Source: Myxococcota bacterium
Lineage (GTDB): Bacteria > Myxococcota_A > UBA796 > JAFGLY01
NCBI GenBank assembly: GCA_024276675.1
Contig: JAJRWT010000008.1
Coordinates: 42,050-106,049, forward strand
Length of the DNA stretch: 64,000 bases
Direction of reading: 5' to 3'
Every line of letters begins with the position of its first letter. The first letter of the stretch is position 1. Below the pieces are notes generated by a model that had not been told where the DNA came from, searched no databases, and saw only the letters and a list, made by a program, of their open reading frames with translations. Position numbers and translations under genes: made by a program. Below are positions 44,228-52,891 of the stretch, piece by piece.

Positions 44228-45585
44228 TGGTGGAAATTGGCGAAGTGGTGGAGCACCCCCAGTACGGACGAGGCCGGATCAGGGCGGTACTGGATGGGGG
44301 CAGGCGTTGGAGGGTGTTGTTCGACAAGGCTCCTCAACTTCCCAGAACCGTTCGGGCCACCGATCTGCAATCCATCGCCCAGCCAGCGGTCCTGAGCCCC
44401 GAAACAGCAGAAGGCCCAGCCCCGGACCTGCGCCAGGCTCTGGAAGCTCTCCGGCTCGGCGTGGTGCCCACCACCGCCCTGGACGCCATCACCGTGGGGC
44501 GTTCGGAAGAACTGGCAGCCATCAAGCGTCTCGTGGAGAACACGCGCGGCATGCTCCTGTTCTCGGGGAGCTACGGTTCCGGGAAAACCCACATGCTGGA
44601 GGTCGCAGAGTCACACGCCCTGGACGCCAACATGCTGGTGGCCCGGGTGACTTTCGATCCGTTGGAAACTCCCCCATCGCACCCGCTGCGTCTCTACCGC
44701 TCACTGGCCCAGGATCTCCGGTACCCGGACGGCTCGTCCCAGGGACTACGAACACTGTTGGAAAAACTCTCCGGCAGCGAGCCACACGAGAGCCCAACCG
44801 GGAACCGTTATCACAGGTACCTCTCTCCATCCCTGTGGGCCATGGGCAAGGCGGATCCCTTGCTGGCGGAAGACATGCTGGCTTTTGTCCAGGGGCAACT
44901 TTCCCAGGCCAGCCAGGATCTCAACAAGGCCTTGAAACGGCAGGGATGGAGCGGGCCCGGACTTCTGGCTCTTCCCGATTACCGCACCTTCGGGCAGATC
45001 ATGGCCCATCTCCTGGGAGGGATTGCCGCCTGGTCCCGAGACGCCGGCTACAGGGGTTTGCTGGTTCTCGCCGACGAAGCCGAGTACCTGGACAACCTGC
45101 CATCCATGGGTCGGGCTCTGGCCACCAATGTCCTGCGTTACCTGGCCATGGCCTGTCTGCCGGCCCGGGAGCTATCCTTCGACCCCTCCACGGTCTACCG
45201 GGGGGGGCATGCCACTCACCGGAGTATTCCGGCGGTGTTCGCCTCGGACCAACCACTGGCAGCCGCCTGTGCATTCACTCCCAATCCCGGAATACGACAA
45301 ATCCTCCAGGGCATCGCAAACCGCGAATCCGTAATGATCTCCCTCGAACCGATACCCTCCTGGGAGTTGGCCACCCTCTCCGACTATATCCTGGCGCTCT
45401 ACCAGAAGGCATTCGAGGACCTGACCCCCCCCCAGGAACACCAACGTACCCTGCGCAGTCGACTGACCAGGGCCATTCGGAACGGAGAACTGGAGACCAC
45501 GCGCCAGGCAGCCAGGATGGTGGTGGAGTTCTGGGACATCTACCTGCGAAACCCACAACGTGCGCTTGCGGCTCTGGCGCCGTGA
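44227..45585 (+). CDS. Second BREX-type P-loop ATPase with N-terminal UvrD-tail-like domain
   Basis: This 452-residue ATPase is distinct from its neighbour. Walker A is FSGSYGSGKTHMLE (about 112-125) and Walker B is GLLVLADEAEYLDN (277-290), again a DUF2791-type layout with conserved GKTH. Residues 1-50 form a small extra domain (GEVVEHPQYGRGRIRAVLDG) resembling the H-P-x-[FY]-G-x-G module found at the C-terminus of UvrD/PcrA helicases and in other DNA repair factors, suggesting a helicase- or polymerase-docking role. The start overlaps the previous stop by 1 base; its stop overlaps the helicase GTG (GTGA). Confidence 0.8.
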   Translation: MVEIGEVVEHPQYGRGRIRAVLDGGRRWRVLFDKAPQLPRTVRATDLQSIAQPAVLSPETAEGPAPDLRQALEALRLGVVPTTALDAITVGRSEELAAIKRLVENTRGMLLFSGSYGSGKTHMLEVAESHALDANMLVARVTFDPLETPPSHPLRLYRSLAQDLRYPDGSSQGLRTLLEKLSGSEPHESPTGNRYHRYLSPSLWAMGKADPLLAEDMLAFVQGQLSQASQDLNKALKRQGWSGPGLLALPDYRTFGQIMAHLLGGIAAWSRDAGYRGLLVLADEAEYLDNLPSMGRALATNVLRYLAMACLPARELSFDPSTVYRGGHATHRSIPAVFASDQPLAAACAFTPNPGIRQILQGIANRESVMISLEPIPSWELATLSDYILALYQKAFEDLTPPQEHQRTLRSRLTRAIRNGELETTRQAARMVVEFWDIYLRNPQRALAALAP

Positions 45586-47546
45586 ACCCCCAACAGCTCC
45601 GCAAAGCCCTGTGGCGTACCTACGATGTACTGTTGGCCCGCCACGGCAGTCCCAATGCCGTACAACTCGGGTCGGTTGAACCCCTGCTGGCGGGAAGGGA
45701 CCTGTTGCTGTGTGCACCCACGGCCTCTGGAAAAACCGAGGCATATCTGGCTCCACTCTGCGAGTTGTACTGTATACCCCGAGACAGGGACGAGCCTGCA
45801 TTGCTCCTGGTGAGCCCAACCAGGGCGCTGGCCAACGACCTGTATCGGCGCGTTGCTGAGCCCATGCAGCGCCTTGGAATACCGTGCGGGCGATGGACCG
45901 GCGATCACCACGACAAGAACAGGATGCAGGTGTTGACCATCCTGACGCCCGAGTCCCTGGACAGTAGACTGGCCCGCAGCCGCCATGCCCTTGCCTCCGT
46001 GCGCGCGGTGGTCCTGGATGAACTGCACGTCCTGGATGGCACCGCCCGTGGCGATCAGCTCAGACTGCTCATGGCCAGGCTGCGGCATGGACAACGGGTG
46101 CAGGTGGTGGCTGCCAGCGCGACCGTGCCTGATCCCGAGAGCATGGCCGGACGATACCTGGAGTCACCGGAGATCATCCGAATCGAAAGCCGACGCAAGA
46201 TCCTCGCACGTACAGTGGTGGCGCCGGGTCCAGCGGATCTCCGCAGGGAACTCCTGTTGGAACTTCGCCGTGGTTTTCGCAAGGTGCTGGCCTTCGCCAA
46301 TAGTCGCGAAGAAGTGGAACTACGGGTAAGGGAACTGAAGGGCAGTCCACCCTTCGGCGCCGCGGTACTGGCCCATCACGGCAGCTTGGCCCGTTCACAC
46401 AGGCTGCAGGTTGAAGAACGATTCCTCAAGCTGCCCATGGCCATCTGTATCTCCACATCAACCATGGAGCTGGGCATCGACATCGGCGATGTCGACATGG
46501 TGCTGCTCCTTGGACCGCCACCCAGCGTGGCATCCCTGCTTCAGAGAGCGGGGCGCGGTGGGCGACGCCGCGGTCACAGTCCCGTTCTGGCCGTGGCCAG
46601 GGACCAGTTGCAACGCCTGATGTTCCAGGTGATGTTGAAGGCTTGTTCCAAGGGTGATTACCTGGAGCAGCCTTATCATTTCAAGCCAGGCGTCCTGATT
46701 CAGCAAGCCATCAGTCTGCTCCACGAGAATCCCATGGGCTGGGTGGGCCCCAGGGCACTGCGTGCGCGGCTTTCTCCCGATTTGCAAGAAGCATGGAGTG
46801 AAGAAGCTCTTCATGGACTTCTTGCCCATGCTGCTGGCAATGGATGGCTTCATCGCGCCGGCAGCGCGCGGTGGGTAGCCGGAGAAAAGACCGAACTGCA
46901 CTGGAACCGCGGCCGTCTTCATGCCAACCTGCCGCAGCGTAGCGGCGTGGAGGTGAGGGACTTCATGACCGGAGACCCGATTGGAACCGTCGCCAACGTG
47001 GATGACGACCTGGGCCTCTCCGGTTCCGGCAGGAAGGTGTTGCGAGTGGAGGAAGGCCGGGCGGTCACGCGGGAGATCCCCGGAGACGGGCTCGCCGTGT
47101 TCCAGCGGGGGCCTCGGCCCATCATGAGCAAAGCCCTTGCCCGCCGCCTGGCGAAGGCCGCAGGAATTCCAGTTCCTTGTCATGGATGGGCGGATGGCAG
47201 CTATGTGTTGATACACGGGTTGGGAACGTCGGGAGGTCTGCTTCTCGGCGCCGTCATGAGGGGCCTGGGCTCCCAGGTCAGGCGTGCGGGGCCCCTGGGG
47301 CTCGTGTTGAGGAGCGCCCCCCTAAAATGGCCCACAGCACGGGATCTGGACTCGGCGCTGTCCCGTTGCCACACCAGCCTGGCGACGGCCCTGTCCATGG
47401 GCTCTTTCCACAGCCAGCTTCCTGCCGCGGAGCAGCGCAGGGCCGTGGAGTCTGCCCTGGACCTGCAGGGACTCCGGCAACTGCTGCTGAAGTTCCCCCC
47501 TCCAGAGCACGATTCCAAGCTGTTGGGAGATGCCGGCTGGTTCTGA
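45582..47546 (+). CDS. Lhr/BrxHI-like DExH-box helicase
   Basis: This 654-residue superfamily 2 helicase starts at the GTG at 45582, which overlaps the preceding stop; the open frame runs far upstream only as a shadow. Motifs: I LLCAPTASGKTEAY (43-56), Ia SPTRALAND, II VVLDELHVLDG (144-154), III ASAT, the motif V-like CISTSTMELGIDIGDVDMV and VI LLQRAGRGGRRRG. The C-terminal ~250 residues form an Lhr-type winged-helix/beta extension (GVEVRDFMTGDPIGTVAN). Lhr and BrxHI unwind DNA or RNA:DNA hybrids. It is last in the four-gene operon and converges on a cytochrome gene. Confidence 0.9.
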   Translation: MNPQQLRKALWRTYDVLLARHGSPNAVQLGSVEPLLAGRDLLLCAPTASGKTEAYLAPLCELYCIPRDRDEPALLLVSPTRALANDLYRRVAEPMQRLGIPCGRWTGDHHDKNRMQVLTILTPESLDSRLARSRHALASVRAVVLDELHVLDGTARGDQLRLLMARLRHGQRVQVVAASATVPDPESMAGRYLESPEIIRIESRRKILARTVVAPGPADLRRELLLELRRGFRKVLAFANSREEVELRVRELKGSPPFGAAVLAHHGSLARSHRLQVEERFLKLPMAICISTSTMELGIDIGDVDMVLLLGPPPSVASLLQRAGRGGRRRGHSPVLAVARDQLQRLMFQVMLKACSKGDYLEQPYHFKPGVLIQQAISLLHENPMGWVGPRALRARLSPDLQEAWSEEALHGLLAHAAGNGWLHRAGSARWVAGEKTELHWNRGRLHANLPQRSGVEVRDFMTGDPIGTVANVDDDLGLSGSGRKVLRVEEGRAVTREIPGDGLAVFQRGPRPIMSKALARRLAKAAGIPVPCHGWADGSYVLIHGLGTSGGLLLGAVMRGLGSQVRRAGPLGLVLRSAPLKWPTARDLDSALSRCHTSLATALSMGSFHSQLPAAEQRRAVESALDLQGLRQLLLKFPPPEHDSKLLGDAGWF

Positions 47547-47705
47547 ATCCGCATGGCGGCGCGGGCATCTTGCCACCTGGTGGGCAGGAGACATCCGCGA
47601 GACAGTGCCGCATGCCGCCAGGTCGGGGTTCGTGGCATGCGCCCGGAAGCCCCTGCCCGCGGTTCGGTCCAGCGGCAGGCTCCTGGCGCCGGCGGCTCCT
47701 GGGAT

Positions 47706-48101
47706 TCAGCCTGGATGGCAGGACTGGCAGGCGTCGGGATCGGGGAAATCACCGGAACAGCCCGAGTGCGGTTCGCCGTGGCAGGTGGAGCAGGGGGTGG
47801 CGCCGTTGTGCCCATCAGTGGCGCCGTTGGTACCATGGCAGGTGGTGCATTGATAGGGGGCCATGCCGCTGTTGTGGGAATCTTCGACGTGACAGCTCAG
47901 GCAGCAGGGGTCGAGCCAGCCGGTATGGGAGCTGGTGAGGACCGGCGCATCGACGGCAGTGTCTACGGGGAGGCCGGTGTCGGTGGGGGGCGCCGTGTCG
48001 GTGGGGTCGGTGGTGTCGGTGGTCTTGTTGTCGGAGTCCCCGCAGGAGAACAACAAGCCCGTAAGAAACAGCATGGGGAGGAAGAATCGGTGACTGCGCA
48101 T
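47706..48101 (-). CDS. Tetrahaem cytochrome c lipoprotein
   Basis: This 131-residue lipoprotein starts at the ATG at 48101 with GGAG just upstream. The signal ends with LLFSC (Cys20). A Thr/Asp/Pro-rich linker (TDTTDPTDTAPPTDTG) follows, then four CXXCH haem-binding motifs in 60 residues: CLSCH, CTTCH, CSTCH and CQSCH. It would be a small multihaem electron carrier anchored in the envelope. It is divergent from the beta-barrel gene and part of a cytochrome cluster. The linker type is common in Myxococcota-like surface proteins. Confidence 0.85.
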   Translation of the reverse strand: MRSHRFFLPMLFLTGLLFSCGDSDNKTTDTTDPTDTAPPTDTGLPVDTAVDAPVLTSSHTGWLDPCCLSCHVEDSHNSGMAPYQCTTCHGTNGATDGHNGATPCSTCHGEPHSGCSGDFPDPDACQSCHPG

Positions 48102-48300
48102 CTGCTCCGTCTCGGTAACGTGATGTTGTTGACATCTTGGAAAAGGTGTAGTGAGATTTGACACCATCGATCATTCTTGTCAATGGAAGTTCTCGAGAAC
48201 AGTATCTCGTCCACGGACTCGTAACGGCTACGAAGACTTCTTCAACAAGGTCAACAAGGAAACATGGCCCCATGGTGAATCTTCTCGGGAATGCCTCTCT

Positions 48301-49554
48301 GTGGGAACCGACACCCACCGTTGGAACGGCACCTTGAACCCGTTTTCGGCCATCTCGCTGCCGTTGCTTCTGGGAACTGCCTTTTCTCCAACGGCACTGG
48401 CACAGACGCAGGCCGTGTCCGAAACCGTGGCCCAGGTACGCCACGACCTGTTCGGCCAGCAGATGGTCCCTCTGTGGCAGTACCTGAGCCTATCCACGCG
48501 TTCAGAGACCCTGTGGATGGACATCTACGGTGGACTGGAGTGGTCCTCGGGCCTGGATCGCATGGTGGACCCCGACATCTACCTCTTCTCCCTGGGAGGC
48601 AGGGCTCTGGGGGGGCGATGGTCCCTTGGCAGGCAGCGGGGAATTGGAGCACTTCGTCCGCAAACCTTCGACGGCTTGCGGTACGACAGGGATCTCGGCT
48701 CGGTGTTCGCACTCCAGGCATGGGCAGGCTATGCCCGTCATCAGGATCTCGACGACCTGTTGGATGGCGCTGGTGTTGGCCGCATCGCCTTGCTTGCGGA
48801 ACATGGGGACTTGACGGCCAGGCTGGGGACCCAGTTGGAAGCCGGCCCCGACACCCCCTTCATCCCCAGGCAGGACCTGGAAGCACGTCTGGAGTTCGGC
48901 GGGCAGCGTCGTTCGGCCCTGAGCGGCAGACTGGTCCTGGCGGAGCCCGGCCTGGACTCGACGGCCGCGGGGATCTCGGCGGAATGGGCCACGCTCCGGT
49001 TCTCGGGCTCATTGTCACCCTTGGAGTTGGGCGTACACGTGCAGCATCGTGAAGCAGCAGACCCCTGGTCGCTCTTCGGAGATGCCTTGCTGGAAACCCT
49101 GGCCGGCGGTCGCACCGACGAAGCCGGCATCAGCCTCCGGCTCGTGGGGCGTCGCTGGACATCCACATGCCTTGAATACGCACTGTCGAGTTATGGAACA
49201 TCGAACTCTTTGGGCCACCGTTTCAATGTCTCATATTCCCCGGGGCCATCCAGTGGCGTGCTGCGGCTCAGTCCTGCCCTCTCTTCCGCCTACGGTCCGG
49301 GTGGCCAGTACCACGCGCTATCCGCCACCCTGGATTGGCAGCCCACCGATGCTACGTCCTTGAGGAACCGCCTGGCCATAGTCCCCTACCAGAGAATCTC
49401 GAATCCATGGGCGCTGGCCTGGAGCACCAGCCTGGACGCCGCCTGCCGCTTCGCGTCTCCGGCCAGGGCCCACATCCTGGCGGACTTGTCTTCCGATTCG
49501 GAGAGGGTCGTGGACCTCCGACTGGCCGCATCGCTTTCCTTGGAGCTTCCGTGA
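48301..49554 (+). CDS. Predicted outer-membrane beta-barrel of a cytochrome cluster
   Basis: This is a 417-residue protein if the GTG at 48301 is used, which begins an export signal ending ALA-QTQ; a longer reading from the ATG at 48151 lacks a signal at its start. The mature sequence is full of alternating hydrophobic/polar strands with aromatic ends (ARLGTQLEAGP, LRFSGSLSPLELGVHVQHRE, SLRLVGRRWTSTCLEYALSS), typical of porin-like barrels, and has no haem motif. The heptahaem gene overlaps its stop as GTGA, so it may sheathe the cytochromes through the outer membrane like porin-cytochrome conduits. That is inference. Confidence 0.65.
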   Translation: MGTDTHRWNGTLNPFSAISLPLLLGTAFSPTALAQTQAVSETVAQVRHDLFGQQMVPLWQYLSLSTRSETLWMDIYGGLEWSSGLDRMVDPDIYLFSLGGRALGGRWSLGRQRGIGALRPQTFDGLRYDRDLGSVFALQAWAGYARHQDLDDLLDGAGVGRIALLAEHGDLTARLGTQLEAGPDTPFIPRQDLEARLEFGGQRRSALSGRLVLAEPGLDSTAAGISAEWATLRFSGSLSPLELGVHVQHREAADPWSLFGDALLETLAGGRTDEAGISLRLVGRRWTSTCLEYALSSYGTSNSLGHRFNVSYSPGPSSGVLRLSPALSSAYGPGGQYHALSATLDWQPTDATSLRNRLAIVPYQRISNPWALAWSTSLDAACRFASPARAHILADLSSDSERVVDLRLAASLSLELP

Positions 49555-50150
49555 ACCCTGTCCCCCCACGACTTACTCTCGTCCTGGCCCTGCCAATGCT
49601 CCTGGCCACCGGGATGGCGGCCAGCAACCAGGGCGGCCAGGCACCCCGAATGCTCGCACTCTTCGACCACGACACCCACGCAAAAGCCAACAAGAAAGCA
49701 GGGTTGGCGTGCACCGACTGCCATGGCTTCCAGTCCACCATCGACGAATCCACCGGGGCGAGGGCCACCGTGGCCGTGCTGACCCAGAGCCCACAGGCCA
49801 CCTGCCACCAATGTCATTATCCGCCGGGGAAGCCTCGCGTAAAGGCACCAGGTTCCTGCTCAACCTGCCATCCGGACTCGGTGGTGCCCGTGACCCACGG
49901 AGCGCACTGGAAACTTGACCACGGCTTCGATGCCCGAATGAACATCAGCCAATGCCGTGACTGCCACCGCCAGAAGTACTGCGTGGACTGCCACGAAAAC
50001 AAGGAATCCCTGCGCTTCCAGGTACATGACCGCAGTTGGCTCCAGGTGCATGGGATCGCGTCGATGGCGGATCCCGCCTCGTGCGGAACCTGCCACCTGC
50101 AGGCCGACTGCGTTGCCTGTCACTCCACCGGAGATGGGAGGTGGCAGTGA
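49551..50150 (+). CDS. Heptahaem cytochrome c
   Basis: This 199-residue exported protein starts at GTG 49551, overlapping the barrel gene stop (GTGA). A signal peptide (LTLVLALPMLLATGMAAS) is followed by seven CXXCH motifs: CTDCH, CHQCH, CSTCH, CRDCH, CVDCH, CGTCH and CVACH. Extra His residues (HDTHAKAN, VTHGAHWKLDHGF) could be distal ligands for bis-His haems. Motif spacing resembles cytochrome c7/NrfB-DmsE-type electron-transfer proteins. It would carry electrons in the periplasm or across the outer membrane with its neighbours. Confidence 0.9.
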   Translation: MNPVPPRLTLVLALPMLLATGMAASNQGGQAPRMLALFDHDTHAKANKKAGLACTDCHGFQSTIDESTGARATVAVLTQSPQATCHQCHYPPGKPRVKAPGSCSTCHPDSVVPVTHGAHWKLDHGFDARMNISQCRDCHRQKYCVDCHENKESLRFQVHDRSWLQVHGIASMADPASCGTCHLQADCVACHSTGDGRWQ

Positions 50151-50473
50151 GCCCGGCATCTCGTTTCGTGATCTATGTCCTTGGCTCGTTGCTTTGCGGC
50201 GCTTGCGGATCAGCCGATCCCTGCGTCGGCGTAGCCGACATCATGGAAACCCCACAGGGTCTGATTCTCACCGAAGACGAGCACCAGGCGGGCTGGGGGA
50301 GTTCCCAGTGCTTCACCTGTCACCAGATCTGGCGCTTTCACGTCGCTGATTGCACGGAGTCCATGGATTTCGACATGGAATCCATCAACGAAATGGTGGA
50401 CGTGGAGGATCCATCTTCCTGCACGGTATGCCATGGCGACAACGGCGCCCATTGGAGCGCCGATACGGGTTGA
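50147..50473 (+). CDS. Dihaem cytochrome c lipoprotein
   Basis: This 108-residue protein starts at GTG 50147, which has GGGAGG upstream and overlaps the heptahaem stop (GTGA). The signal VIYVLGSLLCGAC ends at lipidated Cys20. Two CXXCH motifs, CFTCH and CTVCH, bracket an acidic region. The overlapping starts make the barrel, heptahaem and dihaem genes one translation unit, so this is probably a partner redox subunit. Confidence 0.83.
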   Translation: MSPASRFVIYVLGSLLCGACGSADPCVGVADIMETPQGLILTEDEHQAGWGSSQCFTCHQIWRFHVADCTESMDFDMESINEMVDVEDPSSCTVCHGDNGAHWSADTG

Positions 50474-50613
50474 ACACGTGCGCGCCAGCCTGGATTCCCC
50501 GCGGCAGCCGGCAGGATCCCGGGTTCTGGCGGCTGCCGTCGGATATAACGGAGCCACCGCGCGGGTTCCGGCCCGACTGTGGGAATAGAGTACACTCGTG
50601 GGAGTAGCGTGCC

Positions 50614-52143
50614 ATGGCCGTGCCCAGGACGATATCGGAGCTGGAGGCCCTGCTGGAGCGGCTGGCTCCCCGGGAGCCGCGCACCTGGACTGGTATGCTG
50701 GAGTTCAGGCGTGGCGATTCGGCGCCGCTCCAGGCCCTGATGGCAGTGACTTCCACGCGGCTTTTCATCCAGGAGACGGCTCCCCTTGGTTCGACATCTC
50801 TCCAGATCTGGCCCAGGCAGGCGATGGCGGCCATGCGGATGGATCCATCCGATTCCAGCATCCATTTTTCGCTGCGCGGGGATTCCATAGTGCTGCAGGG
50901 CTTCTCCTCCCAGGCCCGGATGGGCCGGCTGTGGGCTGTCCTGAGGGCATCAGCCCCGTTGGGCGGTATTTCCCACAACTACAAGCCACCCCTCGCCAAC
51001 AGGCAGCAAGCAACGGGAACAGCGGGCTCCGGGCAGACAAGCCCAGAGCTGTCCTGGGGCAAGCATCGCTGGCTGGACGACGCAGCAGCGGAGATTCCTC
51101 CGGTGGTGATGGCCCCGGTGCCCAGTAAGGCACCGGAAGAATCGCGCCCGCAGCATGGGCCCGGAAACAAGACCGAAAGCCAACACTCCGATGCTGGCGC
51201 CCCCTTCCACGGGCAGCCACGAGCCCTGCGGAACCGGGCAGCCATCCCCGATGCCGGACTTTTCGAGGGAACAGGCATTGGCCCGTCCCAGGAGCACGGT
51301 TCCCACTACGAGCAGCCTGCGGATGCCGAGGATCTGCCGCACTCCGGCCCGGAGCCTGGAGACGCCCCGTTCCCGCGCGAAGCTGAAACCACAGCGGACT
51401 GTGGCTCGCGACACGCTCCCGGGCCAGTCACGGCAATCGCCTACCTGGCCCTGTTGGTGCTGGTGGCCATGGGCGTCGTGGTGGGGTTGCGGGCCTTCCA
51501 GGGAAATACTCCGTCTGGCCAGGACGAGCCTTCTGCTCGTTCCACCGCCCCAACAGATGAGCCGTTGACGAAGTCTTCTCCCAGCCCAGTCCCGGATATG
51601 CTGCTGGGACTTCGGATGGGAATGAGCCCACAACAGGTGCGGCATGCACTGCCGGCCCTCATGGAAGCCTCCCAGGGTTTCGGCCAGGCCCGCCAGCCAT
51701 CACAGGCGGGAAGAGCCGGAGATGCCGCTGTTACGAGGCAGATGGAGTTGGATACCACCTACTCCGGGCAACCCACTGTCTGCCAACTCCTGTTCTCGCG
51801 GGATCTGGGGCTCCAGCGCATCAGGTGCGAGATCCGCCCCCGACCTGACACCAGGGTGTTCATGGGGCTGGAGAAAGCGCTGCTCTCCCGAGCCATGGAG
51901 ACCTACGGAGCCCCCGACCACGTGACCGGGCAGGAACCGCTGAACGCGCTCTCGGCTCCCGAACCCGACGAGCCCGGCTACAGGCGTATATGGACCTGGC
52001 AGATGGAAAGCCAGGAGGTAACATTGACTTCCTCCGTGCTTGAACCCCAGGTACCAGGCGGTTCCGTGCTCGTGGTGGAGTCTGTGCTGCTCCCTGGCCC
52101 TTCCCCGTCGACAACGTTGAAGCCAGGCGAGAAATCCCCTTGA
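50614..52143 (+). CDS. PH-like / single-pass membrane protein of unknown function
   Basis: I do not recognise this 509-residue protein. The first 110 residues are beta-strand rich (GMLEFRRGDSAPLQALMAVT, FSLRGDSIVLQGF) and look PH/GRAM-like. A long Pro/Gly/Glu-rich linker follows, then a transmembrane helix at about 272-292 (AIAYLALLVLVAMGVVVGL). The C-terminal domain (about 325-500) starts LLGLRMGMSPQQVRHALP, a helix-turn-like start seen in some periplasmic domains, and contains repeated beta strands. Topology would place N-term inside and C-term in the periplasm. The ATG at 50614 has GGGAG 9 bases upstream. Confidence 0.68.
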   Translation: MAVPRTISELEALLERLAPREPRTWTGMLEFRRGDSAPLQALMAVTSTRLFIQETAPLGSTSLQIWPRQAMAAMRMDPSDSSIHFSLRGDSIVLQGFSSQARMGRLWAVLRASAPLGGISHNYKPPLANRQQATGTAGSGQTSPELSWGKHRWLDDAAAEIPPVVMAPVPSKAPEESRPQHGPGNKTESQHSDAGAPFHGQPRALRNRAAIPDAGLFEGTGIGPSQEHGSHYEQPADAEDLPHSGPEPGDAPFPREAETTADCGSRHAPGPVTAIAYLALLVLVAMGVVVGLRAFQGNTPSGQDEPSARSTAPTDEPLTKSSPSPVPDMLLGLRMGMSPQQVRHALPALMEASQGFGQARQPSQAGRAGDAAVTRQMELDTTYSGQPTVCQLLFSRDLGLQRIRCEIRPRPDTRVFMGLEKALLSRAMETYGAPDHVTGQEPLNALSAPEPDEPGYRRIWTWQMESQEVTLTSSVLEPQVPGGSVLVVESVLLPGPSPSTTLKPGEKSP

Positions 52144-52171
52144 CAAGTTCCCGTCAGCAACGGACGAGGAC

Positions 52172-52891
52172 ATGAGCTTCGCCCGCGCACGACATCGGGC
52201 CGTCCTGAACGTGGCATTCCAGGTGATCCTGACCAGTGGAGTCATGGCTACGGTGGCCTGCACGGTGTTCGTGGAGATCTTCCCGGGTGCCGGGGTGACT
52301 TCCAGGAAAATACCCGACCACTGGATGCAAGGTAGTTCTCTCGTTCTTTCCACCGTGATCTGTGTACCGATATTCCTGGCGGTTCTCTTCTTTTTCTCCA
52401 GGAAGCACAAGGCATGCGCACCCGCCCGGATTCTGGGCCTGCGTGGCGGCAGAAACGGCCCCACCTGGACCTGGGCTCTCGCTATCCTTCCTCTCCTGGG
52501 CCTGTATGAAACAATCAACTGGTCGTCGGGAGGCCCCTTGGTGGATGACTGGATGATTGCGATATTTTCCAGCGCATCTTCACGGCCAGCGTTGTTTCTC
52601 GCTGTGGTGTTTCTGGCTCCTGTTGGCGAGGAACTGCTTTTCAGGGGTCTGCTGCTGGGTGGTCTGGAGGGAACTTCCTCGAGACGCAGGGTCGTTGCCG
52701 TGGTACTCACCAGCCTGGCCTGGTCGGTTCTTCACCTGCAGTACGATCTACGAGAGCTGCTTTTCGTCTTCGTGCTGGGGCTCCTCCTGGGTACCTCCAG
52801 ACTGCGAACGGGGTCCATCTGGCCGGCCATGGCCATGCACTCGGTGAACAACGCCTTTGCGTTGCTCATGTGTTGGTGGGTGCTGCAGTAG
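52172..52891 (+). CDS. CPBP-family intramembrane metalloprotease
   Basis: This 239-residue polytopic protein has about 6-8 transmembrane helices. The CPBP/Abi motifs are present: PVGEELLFRGLLLGGLEG (EExxxR type), VLHLQYDLRE and the final MHSVNNAFALL with His and Asn. These proteases (Rce1-like) process prenylated or hydrophobic substrates, and in bacteria sometimes confer bacteriocin immunity. The gene's 3' end overlaps the convergent modC gene by 26 bp. The role here is unknown. Confidence 0.88.
   Translation: MSFARARHRAVLNVAFQVILTSGVMATVACTVFVEIFPGAGVTSRKIPDHWMQGSSLVLSTVICVPIFLAVLFFFSRKHKACAPARILGLRGGRNGPTWTWALAILPLLGLYETINWSSGGPLVDDWMIAIFSSASSRPALFLAVVFLAPVGEELLFRGLLLGGLEGTSSRRRVVAVVLTSLAWSVLHLQYDLRELLFVFVLGLLLGTSRLRTGSIWPAMAMHSVNNAFALLMCWWVLQ

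Noticed and set aside
44082..45581. N-terminal 500-codon extension of the helicase frame
   Set aside because: It runs through the second ATPase gene out of frame and is low-complexity; the GTG at 45582 overlaps the ATPase stop and starts helicase similarity.
42105..47546. Complete BREX or Shango system
   Set aside because: PglX, PglZ, BrxA/B and TerB genes are absent from the surrounding region, so a known complete system cannot be claimed.
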